Positions 33,140 through 41,116 of a stretch of DNA of 64,000 nt are shown piece after piece. Under the pieces are notes generated by a model. The model saw only the letters and a program-made list of their open reading frames with translations. It made no database searches and was not told the DNA's origin. The stretch is taken from positions 150,221-214,220 of the forward strand of contig NZ_LBMU02000025.1 in assembly GCF_001005085.2 (NCBI RefSeq), given 5' to 3'. Numbering within the stretch: the first letter of the stretch is position 1; the number at the start of each line of letters is the position of its first letter. The DNA is from Streptomyces humi. GTDB taxonomy: Bacteria; Actinomycetota; Actinomycetes; Streptomycetales; Streptomycetaceae. The position numbers and the translations under genes were made by a program.

Positions 33140-34525
33140 TTAGCTGCCCTGCTGGAACCGGGCGTAGTCGGACTGGAGCTGGGCGCCGAAGGCCTGCGGG
33201 GTGAGCTGCCCCGCGGTCAGTTCCTGGACGGCGGCGGTGAGGGTGTCGTAGAAGGTCGGGGTGGTGTAGTCGAGGTAGGGCAGCAGGCCGTCCTTCTCGC
33301 TGACCGCCTTCCACTGGGCCAGGATGTCGGCGTCGACGGTGCCCGCGGCGGGCCGGTAGTCGGCCTGCGGGAGGGCGGGCAGGTTGCCGTGGTCGGCGAG
33401 GACCTTCATGCCGTTGCTGTTCACGAGGAAGTCGATGTAGGCGGCGGCCACGTCCGGGTGCTCGGACTTGGAGGTCATGGCCCAGGCGAGGCCCTCGCCG
33501 CCCTGGGTGAGCGGGGGCTGTCCGGCGGCCGGGCTGAGCGCGGTGAAGCCGACGTTCGTCTTCATCTTGGGTTCGAGTACGGCGGCCTGCCAGGTGCCGT
33601 CGACCAGGAAGAGCGACTTGCCGGCGGCGAAGTCCGCGACCGCCTGGTCCTTGCTCTCGCCGTTGAAGCCGGAGCCGAGGTAGCCCTTGTCCGCCCAGCC
33701 GCGCAGGGTGGTGGCCGCCTTCAGGCTGCCGGGGTCGGTCCACTTGGCGCCGCCCTCGTCGAAGACGAGCTTGCGGACCTCGGCCTTGCCGGCGGTGGCC
33801 GCCTGGACGACGCCGAAGATGTGGATGCCGGGGCTCTTGTCCGCGTCACCGTAGGAAATGGGCTGGAGGCCGGACGACTTGGCCTTGGCGAGGGCGGTCT
33901 CGAAGCCGGCCAGGGTGGTGGGGGCGGCCAGGCCGAGGGACTTGAGCTTGGCCTTGTCGTAGTAGATGCCGACGATCTCGCCGGTCTGGGAGACGCCGAA
34001 CAGGCTGCCGCTCTTCCAGGTCTTGCCGTCGGTGGAGAAGCGGTTGAGGTCGAGCAGCTGGGAGGGGAACGCGGTGTCCCAGCCGTAGACCTTGGCGTAG
34101 CTGTCGACGGGCTGGAGCAGGCCCGCCTTCACGAAGGCGCCCATGTCGGGGTAGCCCTGGTTGGCCTGGACGACGTCCGGCGGGTTCGAGGAGGACAGCG
34201 CCAGCTTCAGGGTCGTCTTGAGGTCGGAGAAGGAGCGGGAGACCCGCTTGATCGTGACGTTCGGATACTTCGCCATGAACGCCTTGTTCAGCGCCTCGGT
34301 GGAGGCGTCGGTGCCCGGGTCGGTGTTCTGGTCCCACTCGGTGAGAGTGACCTTCCCGGCCTTGGCGACGTCCGTGGACACCGGACCCGCGGTCCTGGTC
34401 GCGCCGGCGGAGGCGTTGCCGCCGGGGCCGGGCGAGCAGGCCGCGACGGCGGTGAGCAGACCGGTGGCGAGGGCGGCCGCGGCGACGGTGCGCCGGGCGG
34501 AACGGCCTCGGGTTCTCTCGGTCAT
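33140..34525 (-). CDS. Sugar ABC transporter substrate-binding lipoprotein
   Basis: A 461-residue family-1 extracellular solute-binding protein. It has a lipoprotein signal (ARRTVAAAALATGLLTAVAAC, with the lipobox cysteine near residue 30) and the usual core features VTLTEWDQNTDPGT, PDVVQANQGY, GIYYDKAKLKSLGL and FLVDGTWQAAVL. It supplies the two permeases downstream. The 150-base gap upstream holds repeated GTGTGGTGAGGG-type DNA and no promoter or DeoR operator that I can see, so it is probably read through from the kinase gene. Confidence 0.9.
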   Translation of the reverse strand: MTERTRGRSARRTVAAAALATGLLTAVAACSPGPGGNASAGATRTAGPVSTDVAKAGKVTLTEWDQNTDPGTDASTEALNKAFMAKYPNVTIKRVSRSFSDLKTTLKLALSSSNPPDVVQANQGYPDMGAFVKAGLLQPVDSYAKVYGWDTAFPSQLLDLNRFSTDGKTWKSGSLFGVSQTGEIVGIYYDKAKLKSLGLAAPTTLAGFETALAKAKSSGLQPISYGDADKSPGIHIFGVVQAATAGKAEVRKLVFDEGGAKWTDPGSLKAATTLRGWADKGYLGSGFNGESKDQAVADFAAGKSLFLVDGTWQAAVLEPKMKTNVGFTALSPAAGQPPLTQGGEGLAWAMTSKSEHPDVAAAYIDFLVNSNGMKVLADHGNLPALPQADYRPAAGTVDADILAQWKAVSEKDGLLPYLDYTTPTFYDTLTAAVQELTAGQLTPQAFGAQLQSDYARFQQGS

Positions 34526-34682
34526 GGAGTGGTCCTCCTGGTGCTGGTGCTGCTGCTGGTGCAGGTGGGCGTGCTGGTCGTGCCGGTGCTGCGGAGGTGG
34601 TGAGGGGTGTGGTGAAGGGTGTGGGGAGGGGTGTGGTGAGGGGTGTGGTGCGTCGGCGCGGGTGCGCACGCGTCCGCGCGGG

Positions 34683-35630
34683 TCAGCGCAGGATCGTGCG
34701 CATCCGCTCGGCGTCGTCGTCGGGGATGCCGGGGGTCCGGGCCAGGAAGGCGGCGACGGCCGCCCGGTGCGGGGCGCCGGCCGCGCCGCCCAGGGTGCGT
34801 ACCGACAGGGCGGCGCAGAGTCCGGCGAACCGGAGCCGGGTGGACAGCGGCCAGCCGTGGCCGAGGCCGGTGACGAGGGCGGCGGTGAAGACGTCACCGG
34901 CGCCGGTGGGGTCGACGGCGGTCACGCGGGGAGCGGGGACGCGGACCAGTTCACCGGTGTCCCCGGCGACGGCGACGGCGCCGCGCGGCCCGTCGGTCAC
35001 CACGACCTCGGCGACCAGGCCGTCCAGGACCTTCACGGCCTCCTCGACCGTGCCGGTGCGGGTGTAGCCGGTGGCCTCCACCGCGTTGCACACGAAGACG
35101 TCGACCTCGCCGAGCCGGTCGAGCACCTCGGGCGACCAGCGGCCGGTGGGGTCCCAGCCGACACCGCCGACCACCCGGGTGCCCGCGTCCCGCAGCCGGG
35201 CGACCCAGCCGGGCAGCGGCTTGCCGAGGGTGAGCTGGACGAAGCGGACGCCGGGCAGGTCGCCCTCCCACACGTCGGGGCGCCGGGCGCCCGCCTCCTC
35301 GTAGGTGATGAAGGTGCGGTCGTGCTCGTTGGTCGCGGCGACCGTGACGGGGGTCTGCACGGCCGGGTCGCGGCGGAGCCAGGTGAGGTCCAGGTTCTCC
35401 TCACGGGCGAGTTCGGCCACCACGTGGTCGCCGAGGAAGTCGGTGCCGAGCACGGCGCACAGCCCGGTGCGCAGCCCCAGCCGGGCGGCGGCCACACCTC
35501 GGGTGGCGGTGCCGCCGGGGACCACGGCGAACCGGTCCGCGTACACCTCGCCGCCCGTGGTGGGCAGGTGCGGGATGCCGGCGAATACGAGGTCGCAGAA
35601 GACTTCGCCGGCGAAGAGCACATCGAGCAC
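34683..35630 (-). CDS. PfkB-family sugar kinase
   Basis: A 315-residue ribokinase-fold kinase. The N-terminal glycine pattern VPGGTATRGVAAARLGLRTGLCAVLGTDFLGDHV and the C-terminal signature DPTGAGDVFTAALVTGL (catalytic Asp within GAGD) are intact. The GTG at 35630 is chosen because GGAGGCGG precedes it; an upstream ATG would include the region before the binding site. It is the first gene of the transporter operon and diverges from the DeoR gene. By context it phosphorylates the sugar released by the GH4 enzyme or taken up free; substrate not shown. Confidence 0.85.
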   Translation of the reverse strand: MLDVLFAGEVFCDLVFAGIPHLPTTGGEVYADRFAVVPGGTATRGVAAARLGLRTGLCAVLGTDFLGDHVVAELAREENLDLTWLRRDPAVQTPVTVAATNEHDRTFITYEEAGARRPDVWEGDLPGVRFVQLTLGKPLPGWVARLRDAGTRVVGGVGWDPTGRWSPEVLDRLGEVDVFVCNAVEATGYTRTGTVEEAVKVLDGLVAEVVVTDGPRGAVAVAGDTGELVRVPAPRVTAVDPTGAGDVFTAALVTGLGHGWPLSTRLRFAGLCAALSVRTLGGAAGAPHRAAVAAFLARTPGIPDDDAERMRTILR

Positions 35631-35693
35631 GGAAACCGCCTCCGTCGGGTGCCGCCACATGAAGTGCTCAACTATGAGCACCGCCATCACCCA

Positions 35694-35754
35694 ATGACAA
35701 GAGTCAGTCAGTTACGAGCAGATTTCTCTGGCCGTCATGACTGAAGTCAGTCAT
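35694..35754. promoter_or_regulatory. Paired DeoR-type operators in the divergent promoter
   Basis: ATGACTGAAGTCAGTCAT at 35737-35754 has perfect 8-bp arms (ATGACTGA/TCAGTCAT). A second, weaker copy ATGACAAGAGTCAGTCAG lies at 35694-35711. Their centres are 43 bp apart, about four helical turns. TATGTT at 35762-35767 followed by GTG at 35774 fits a leaderless DeoR promoter whose -35 region is covered by the first operator. Confidence 0.75.
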
Positions 35755-35773
35755 CCGGTGCTATGTTCATTGA

Positions 35774-36562
35774 GTGACTTCACGCAAACGCCACGCGAAG
35801 ATCGTGGAATCCCTGCGCACGACCGGGGTGGCCTCGGTGCGCGAGCTCGCCGAGCGGCTCCAGGTCAGCGAGTCCACGATCCGCAGGGACCTGATCGAAC
35901 TCGACCGCAACGGCGAACTGGTGCGCACCTACGGGGGCGCCGCCATGTCCCCGCGCGCCGTCCTGGACGGCTCCGCCCAGGAGCCCGAGGAGGCCGAGGT
36001 CCCCTTCGACGTGGTCGCCACCCGCGACCAGGCGATGAAGGAGGCCATCGCGGAGGAGGCCGTGAAGCTCGTCGAGGACGACAGCGTGGTCGTCCTCGAC
36101 ATCGGCACCACCCCCCAGGCCATCGCCCGCAGGCTGCGTGGACGCCCGGTCACGGTCATCACCAGCAGCCTCGCCGTGCTCGACGAACTCCGGCACGACG
36201 AGGCGGTGCGGCTGGTGATGCTGGGCGGGGTGCTGCGCCGCAACTACCAGTCCCTGGTGGGCTCCCTGACCGAACAGGCACTGCGCCAGGTCAGCGCCGA
36301 CCTGCTCTTCCTGAGCTGTACGGGGGTGCGGCCGAGCGGTCACGTGGTGGACAACATGGCGGTCGAGGCGCCGCTGAAGCAGGCCATGATCGAGACGGCC
36401 GCGCAGGTCGTCCTGGTCGCAGCCGAGACCAAGTTCCCGGGCAGCGGTTCGCTGCGCGTGTGCCCGCTGTCGGACATCGACGTCCTGATCACGACCGGCG
36501 GTGCCGATCCCGACACGCTCCAGCTCTGCCGCGAGGCGGGTGGAAAGGTGATACTCGCATGA
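35774..36562 (+). CDS. DeoR-family transcriptional repressor
   Basis: A 262-residue regulator. Residues 1-55 carry the DeoR helix-turn-helix (RHAKIVESLRTTGVASVRELAERLQVSESTIRRDLIELDRNGEL). The C-terminal sugar-phosphate sensor domain has DSVVVLDIGTTPQAIARRL, VITSSLAVLDEL and LLFLSCTGVRPSG, the last being the usual sensor signature. It heads an operon with the GH4 and deaminase genes and probably represses both its own operon and the divergent kinase/transporter operon through the two operators. The effector is likely a sugar phosphate made by the pathway. Confidence 0.92.
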   Translation: MTSRKRHAKIVESLRTTGVASVRELAERLQVSESTIRRDLIELDRNGELVRTYGGAAMSPRAVLDGSAQEPEEAEVPFDVVATRDQAMKEAIAEEAVKLVEDDSVVVLDIGTTPQAIARRLRGRPVTVITSSLAVLDELRHDEAVRLVMLGGVLRRNYQSLVGSLTEQALRQVSADLLFLSCTGVRPSGHVVDNMAVEAPLKQAMIETAAQVVLVAAETKFPGSGSLRVCPLSDIDVLITTGGADPDTLQLCREAGGKVILA

Positions 36563-37929
36563 AGTTGACCGTCCTCGGCGGCGGCGGATTCCGCGTGCCG
36601 TACGTCTACCAGGCCCTCCTGCACGACCAGGGCAGCCCCCGGATCGACGACGTCTGGCTCTACGACACCGATCCCGCCCGGCTCAAGGCGATGGCCGAGG
36701 TGCTCGCCCGGTTCGCCGACGGCCGTGCCGACGCGCCCCGGGTGACCGTCAGCACCTCGCTCGACGACGCGCTGGAGGGCAGCGACTTCGTGTTCGCGGC
36801 GATCCGGGTGGGCGGGCTCGCCGGCCGGACCTGCGACGAGCGGGTCGCCCTGGACCTGAACGTCCTCGGCCAGGAGACCACGGGACCGGGCGGACTCGCC
36901 TACGGCCTGCGCACCATCCCCGTGATGCTCGACATCGCGCACCGCGTGCGCAGGCTCGCGCCGAACGCGTACGTCATCAACTTCACCAACCCCGCCGGGA
37001 TGATCACCGAGGCGATGCAGAGCGTCCTCGGCGACCGTGTCCTCGGCATCTGCGACACCCCCTCCGGCCTCGGGCGCCGGATCGCCACGACGCTCGGACT
37101 CGACCCGTCCCGGGCCCAGTTCGACTACGTCGGCCTCAACCACCTCGGCTGGATGCGCCGGGTGCTGCACGACGGCGAGGACGTGCTGCCCCGCCTGCTC
37201 GCCGACGACGAACGTCTCGGCGGCCTCGAAGAAGGGGTCGTCTTCGGCCGGGAGTGGCTGCGCGACCTCGGTCTGATCCCCAACGAGTACCTGTACTACT
37301 ACTACTTCAACCGGGACGCCGTCCGCTCCATCCTGGACGCCCCGCAGACCCGCGGCGAGTTCCTGGCCCGCCAGCAGCGGGAGTTCTACGAGCGGGTGAC
37401 CGAGGCCGCCGGCGGCTCCGCGGTGCGGCTGTGGCGGGACACCGTCGCCAACCGCAGCGCCAACTACATGGCGGAGGCCAAGGGGACGGTCCAGGGCGAG
37501 GCCGAGGCCGACGCGGACTTCCGGCCCGACCCCGCGCACCAGGGCTACGCCGGGGTCGCGCTCGCGGTGATGGCCGCGGTCAGCCGCAACGAACGCGCCA
37601 CGATGATCCTCAACGTCCGCAACGGCACGACCGTGGCCGCGCTCCCCCAGGACGCGGTCGTGGAGGTCCCGGTCACCGTCGACGCGAACGGCGTCCACCC
37701 GCTCACCATCACCCAGCCCGACCTCCACCAGGCCGGTCTGATGCAGCAGGTCAAGGCGGTCGAGCGGCTGACCGTCAGCGCGGCCGTGACCGGCTCCCGC
37801 GCCGACGCGCTCCAGGCGTTCGCGCTGCACCCCCTGGTCGACTCGGTCAACGTCGGCCGGCAGCTCCTCGACGGCTACATCGCCCGCATCCCCGAGGTGG
37901 CGGCCGTGTTCGCGAACGGACGTGCCTGA
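36559..37929 (+). CDS. GH4 family 6-phospho-glycosidase
   Basis: A 456-residue NAD- and metal-dependent glycosidase of family GH4. The Rossmann start KLTVLGGGGFR, the FTNPAG stretch at 142-147, the metal-ligand cysteine C165 (GICDTPSG) and the conserved N194-H195 (GLNHLGW) are all present. Family members cleave 6-phospho-alpha or -beta glycosides by NAD-assisted elimination. It overlaps the DeoR gene (ATGA) and is followed one codon after its stop by the deaminase. A glucosaminide substrate is suggested by that neighbour. Confidence 0.9.
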   Translation: MKLTVLGGGGFRVPYVYQALLHDQGSPRIDDVWLYDTDPARLKAMAEVLARFADGRADAPRVTVSTSLDDALEGSDFVFAAIRVGGLAGRTCDERVALDLNVLGQETTGPGGLAYGLRTIPVMLDIAHRVRRLAPNAYVINFTNPAGMITEAMQSVLGDRVLGICDTPSGLGRRIATTLGLDPSRAQFDYVGLNHLGWMRRVLHDGEDVLPRLLADDERLGGLEEGVVFGREWLRDLGLIPNEYLYYYYFNRDAVRSILDAPQTRGEFLARQQREFYERVTEAAGGSAVRLWRDTVANRSANYMAEAKGTVQGEAEADADFRPDPAHQGYAGVALAVMAAVSRNERATMILNVRNGTTVAALPQDAVVEVPVTVDANGVHPLTITQPDLHQAGLMQQVKAVERLTVSAAVTGSRADALQAFALHPLVDSVNVGRQLLDGYIARIPEVAAVFANGRA

Positions 37930-37930
37930 C

Positions 37931-38716
37931 ATGGAAGTTGTCATCGTTCCGGACGCCGCGGCGGGTGGCGAGCTGATCGCCGAGGCCATGGCGCGGCTGC
38001 TGCGGCGCAGGCCGGACGCGCTGCTCGGGGTGGCCACCGGCTCGACCCCGCTGCCCGTCTACCAGGCCCTCACCGCCAAGGTCCGGGCCGGCGCCGTGGA
38101 CACCTCCCGGGCCCGGATAGCCCAGCTCGACGAGTACGTGGGCCTGCCCGCCGAGCACCCCGAGTCCTACCGCTCGGTGCTGCGACGCGAGGTGCTGGAA
38201 CCCCTCGGCATCGCCATGGACGCCTTCCTCGGACCCGACGGCACCGCCACCGACGTCCAGGCCGCCTGCGACGCCTACGACACCGCACTCGCCCAGGCCG
38301 GCGGCGTCGACCTCCAGCTCCTCGGCATCGGCACCGACGGACACATCGGCTTCAACGAACCCTGCTCCTCACTGGCCTCCCGGACCCGGATCAAGACCCT
38401 CACCGAACAGACCCGCATCGACAACGCCCGCTTCTTCGACGCAGACGTCGAACAGGTCCCCCACCACGTCATCACCCAGGGCATCGGAACCATCCTGGAA
38501 GCCCGGCACCTGGTACTCCTCGCGACCGGCGAGGGCAAGGCCGACGCGGTCGCCGCGACCGTCGAAGGACCGGTCGCCGCGGTGTGCCCCGCCTCCGCCC
38601 TCCAGCTCCACCGCCACGCCACCGTGGTCATCGACGAAGCCGCCGCCTCCAAGCTGAAACACGCGGACTACTTCCGGTACACCTTCGCCAACAAACCGGA
38701 ATGGCAGGGGATCTAG
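37931..38716 (+). CDS. nagB: Glucosamine-6-phosphate deaminase
   Basis: A 261-residue NagB. Signatures LGVATGSTPLPVY, AQLDEYVGL (D67, E68), GIGTDGHIGFNEP at about 132-144 and FFDADVEQVPHHVITQGIGTILEAR are complete. It converts glucosamine-6-phosphate to fructose-6-phosphate and ammonia, feeding glycolysis. It is the last gene of the deoR-GH4-nagB operon. No N-acetylglucosamine-6-phosphate deacetylase lies beside it, so a non-acetylated amino sugar, as in chitosan fragments, is the more likely substrate of the island. Confidence 0.9.
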   Translation: MEVVIVPDAAAGGELIAEAMARLLRRRPDALLGVATGSTPLPVYQALTAKVRAGAVDTSRARIAQLDEYVGLPAEHPESYRSVLRREVLEPLGIAMDAFLGPDGTATDVQAACDAYDTALAQAGGVDLQLLGIGTDGHIGFNEPCSSLASRTRIKTLTEQTRIDNARFFDADVEQVPHHVITQGIGTILEARHLVLLATGEGKADAVAATVEGPVAAVCPASALQLHRHATVVIDEAAASKLKHADYFRYTFANKPEWQGI

Positions 38717-38754
38717 GACCGGTACGAGCCGGTGGGGCCGGTCGCGCCCACACG

Positions 38755-38835
38755 GCACAGCCCCTTATCGGCGGAGCCCCTAATCGGCGGAGCCCCTTAT
38801 CGGCACAGCCCCGCGCCCCTGAGCGGGCGCCGTGA
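38755..38835. repeat. Short repeats and hairpin between convergent genes
   Basis: Three copies of AGCCCCTTATCGGCGG-type units (one with CTAATC) are followed by GCGCCC-CTGAGC-GGGCGC, a small stem that may help terminate the two convergent transcripts. Confidence 0.55.
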
Positions 38836-38845
38836 CCGACGGGCG

Positions 38846-39682
38846 TCAGCGTCTCCGGAAGAGTTCGTTCAGGTCGGTCTGGGAGATCTGCTCCTCGGCG
38901 TACGAGAACGTGCCCTGCTCCGCCAGTTCGCGTGCCGCGCCCAGCAGCCGTGCGTACATCGCGCGCGCGATGCTGCCGCCCACCGTGACCCGGCGCACGC
39001 CCAGCTCGCGCAGGTCTGCGAGGGACAGGGCGCTGCCCGTCAGCCCCATCACCACGTTCAGCGGGCCGTCGATCTCCTTCACCAGGGTGCCGATCGTCGC
39101 CGCGTCGGCCGCGCCCGGCACGAAGGCGCAGTCCGCGCCCGCCGCGAGGTAGGCGTTGGCCCGGCGGACGGCCTCCGCGAGCGGGCCGCCGGTCAGCAGC
39201 ACGTCGGTGCGGCCGACCAGGACGAACGGCTCGCCGGCCGCGTCGGCCGCCTGGCGTGCGGCGCGGATCCGGTCGGCCGAGAGCTCCGGGTCGTACAACG
39301 GCCGGGAGCGGTCGCCGGTGAAGTCCTCGATGTTGCCGCCCGCGGCCCCGGCGCCGACGGTCAGCGCGATCGTCTCGGCCACGGTCTCGGGAGCCTCGCC
39401 GAAGCCGTCCTCCAGGTCGGCGCTCACCGGGATCCGGGCCTCCGCGGCGATCTCGGCGATCCGGCCCACCATGGTGCCGCGGTCGACGCGGGCACCGCCG
39501 TAGTCGTGGTCCGGCCGGCCCAGGGAGAAGGCCACGCCCGCGCTGGTGGTGGCCACGGCCGGGAAGCCGGCCGCCTCCAGGATCCGGGCGCTTCCCGCGT
39601 CCCAGGCGTTGGGCAGCAGGAAGCAGCCCTCCCGGTGCAGTTCGACGAAGCGTGCGGCCGGTTCACGGCGTTCGATGTCCAC
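38846..39682 (-). CDS. Isocitrate lyase/PEP mutase family protein
   Basis: A 278-residue TIM-barrel enzyme of the PEP mutase/isocitrate lyase superfamily. Key stretches are LLPNAWDAGSARILEAAGFPAVATTSAGVAFSLG, the magnesium-binding VSADLEDGFGEAPE and GNIEDFTG. The isocitrate lyase KKCGH motif is absent, so a lyase or hydrolase on an oxaloacetate-like acid or an unknown 2-oxoacid is more likely. The GTG at 39682 lies only eight bases after CAGACT, so the mRNA may be leaderless, with a damage-type promoter element. Confidence 0.8.
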   Translation of the reverse strand: MDIERREPAARFVELHREGCFLLPNAWDAGSARILEAAGFPAVATTSAGVAFSLGRPDHDYGGARVDRGTMVGRIAEIAAEARIPVSADLEDGFGEAPETVAETIALTVGAGAAGGNIEDFTGDRSRPLYDPELSADRIRAARQAADAAGEPFVLVGRTDVLLTGGPLAEAVRRANAYLAAGADCAFVPGAADAATIGTLVKEIDGPLNVVMGLTGSALSLADLRELGVRRVTVGGSIARAMYARLLGAARELAEQGTFSYAEEQISQTDLNELFRRR

Positions 39683-39689
39683 GCGGCCC

Positions 39690-39712
39690 AGTCTGGCAGC
39701 CGCCACTGACAA
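39690..39712 (-). promoter_or_regulatory. RecA-NDp-type promoter ahead of the PEP-mutase-like gene
   Basis: On the minus strand TTGTCAGTGG (39712-39703), seven bases, then CAGACT (39695-39690). It matches the LexA-independent damage promoter pattern TTGTCRGTGG-N7-TAGNNT except for the first base of the -10. Confidence 0.55.
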
Positions 39713-39788
39713 CCCCGTCCGGCGGCGTACTGTCGTCCGGCGTGCCCGGTGCCCCGGGCCCGGCGAACCGTCGAGGAGGAGCCACCCC

Positions 39789-40340
39789 GTGACCTGCCGA
39801 GTCGTCCTCATCGCCCCGGCGATCACCCCCTCGCTGCGGCGGGCCCGCTTCGACGACGGTGACTCGATCGAGAACCCCGGGGCGGTGGCGCTGTCCCTGC
39901 CCGCCGCCGGGCGCGCGGTCAGCTCCCCCAGCGTGCGCTGCCGTGAGACCGCGGCCGCGCTGGGCCTGGACGCCTCCGCGGAGCCCGCCCTGGCGGGCCT
40001 GGACGCGGGGCGCTGGCGGGGGCGGACGCTGGAGGAGGTGGGCGCCGCAGAGCCGCAGGCGCTGGCGCGGTGGCTGTCCGAGCCTGGGGCCGCGCCCCAC
40101 GGGGGCGAATCGGTACGGGAGTTCCGTGCCCGGGTGGTCGCGTGGCTGGAGACCACCGGCCGCACGGCGGGCAGAACCGTCGCCGTGGTCGAGCCGGAGG
40201 TGGTCCGGGCCGTGGTGGTGCATGCGCTGGGGGCGGCCGAGGCCGCGTTCTGGCGCGTGGACGTGCCGCCGCTGGCGGCGACGGAGGTCACCGGCGGGCC
40301 CGGCCGCTGGAACCTGCGGCTCGGTCAGGCCGGTGCGTGA
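39789..40340 (+). CDS. Degenerate histidine phosphatase family protein
   Basis: A 183-residue protein with the fold signatures of histidine phosphatases (SSPSVRCRETAAALGLDASAEPALAGLDAGRWRGRTLEEVGAAEPQALARWLSEPGAAPHGGESVREFRARVVAWLE). The N-terminal RHG motif is replaced by IAPAITPS and the second histidine motif by VEPEVVRA, so both catalytic histidines are missing. It is probably a non-catalytic member common in Streptomyces. The GTG at 39789 follows GGAGGAG. Confidence 0.7.
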   Translation: MTCRVVLIAPAITPSLRRARFDDGDSIENPGAVALSLPAAGRAVSSPSVRCRETAAALGLDASAEPALAGLDAGRWRGRTLEEVGAAEPQALARWLSEPGAAPHGGESVREFRARVVAWLETTGRTAGRTVAVVEPEVVRAVVVHALGAAEAAFWRVDVPPLAATEVTGGPGRWNLRLGQAGA

Positions 40341-40586
40341 CCGGGGGCGGCCGTGGCTCGGTGCGGGTGCGTGACCGGAGGCGGCCGTGGCTCGGTGCGG
40401 GTGCGTCGTGGCTGGTCGCGCTGTTCCCCGCGCCCCTGGCTGGTCGCGCAGTTCCCCGCGCCCTGGCGGGGCGCGGGCGTGACCCCTGTCGTCAGCGGGC
40501 GTTCGTGGTAGGCGGCCAGGGCTGCTCCCTCCGCCGCACCGACAGCTACGGCGCCGGCTCCGGCGGCCGGCGCGCCCCGAGTCCCG
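40341..40586. repeat. Intergenic repeats including the dispersed GTTCCCCGCGCCCC element
   Basis: Two copies of GTGACCGGNGGCGGCCGTGG...GGTGCGGGTGCGT are followed by two copies of CTGGTCGCGC(T/A)GTTCCCCGCGCCC. The latter element recurs in intergenic spaces of many Streptomyces genomes. No gene is seen between the convergent neighbours. Confidence 0.6.
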
Positions 40587-41021
40587 TCAGTCGGTGCCGG
40601 CGGATGTCCAGCCCTGGTCGCGCAGCACCGCCGCGACGTCGGGGGCCCGGTAGTGCTCGCCCTTGAGGACCTTGCCGTCGGCCCGCCGGACGACCTGCCC
40701 GTCGGGCCCCAGCTTGCTCATGTTGGCGCGATGGATCTCGGCGAGCACCGCGTCGAGGTCGATCCCGTGCACCAGCGCCGTGCCGTACGCCACGTAGACC
40801 ACGTCCGCCAGTTCGTGCGCGAGCCGGTCCAGGGGGCCGGCGACCGCGACCTCGGCGACCTCCGCGGCCTCCTCGGCGAGCAACTCCCCACGGTGCGCGG
40901 CCAGCTCGGGTGAGACCTCGGCCGGCGTGGTGCGGGCGGCCAGGCCGAAGGCGCGGTGGAACTCCCGGACGAGCCGGGCGGGCGAGGCAGCGGTCGGCAC
41001 ACCGGGGACGGAACTGGTCAT
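40587..41021 (-). CDS. MazG-like nucleotide pyrophosphohydrolase
   Basis: A 144-residue all-alpha NTP pyrophosphatase. LLAEEAAEVAEVAVAGPLDRLAHELADVVYVAYGTALVHGIDLDAVLAEIHRANMSKL carries the ExxE...ExxD metal pattern of the superfamily, followed by the DGKVLKGEHYRAPDVAAVL tail found in members acting on modified nucleotides. It is likely a house-cleaning enzyme. The ATG at 41021 is eight bases after TAGAGT, so the mRNA is probably leaderless and may be induced by DNA damage. Confidence 0.85.
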   Translation of the reverse strand: MTSSVPGVPTAASPARLVREFHRAFGLAARTTPAEVSPELAAHRGELLAEEAAEVAEVAVAGPLDRLAHELADVVYVAYGTALVHGIDLDAVLAEIHRANMSKLGPDGQVVRRADGKVLKGEHYRAPDVAAVLRDQGWTSAGTD

Positions 41022-41028
41022 GCGGACG

Positions 41029-41051
41029 ACTCTAGCGGCCGCCACTGACAG
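41029..41051 (-). promoter_or_regulatory. RecA-NDp-type promoter ahead of the MazG-like gene
   Basis: On the minus strand CTGTCAGTGG (41051-41042), seven bases, then TAGAGT (41034-41029). Only the first base of the upstream decamer departs from TTGTCRGTGG-N7-TAGNNT. Confidence 0.7.
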
Positions 41052-41116
41052 CGCCGGCCCGTCGCCGGTGCCCCCGGCCCTGGTCAGGACAGTCGGGGGC
41101 TGGCAGGATCGCCCGC

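Noticed and set aside
34526..34682. Histidine/proline-rich coding extension of the solute-binding protein
   Set aside because: The lipoprotein signal starts at 34525; the upstream reading is low-complexity GTGTGGTGAGG repeat.
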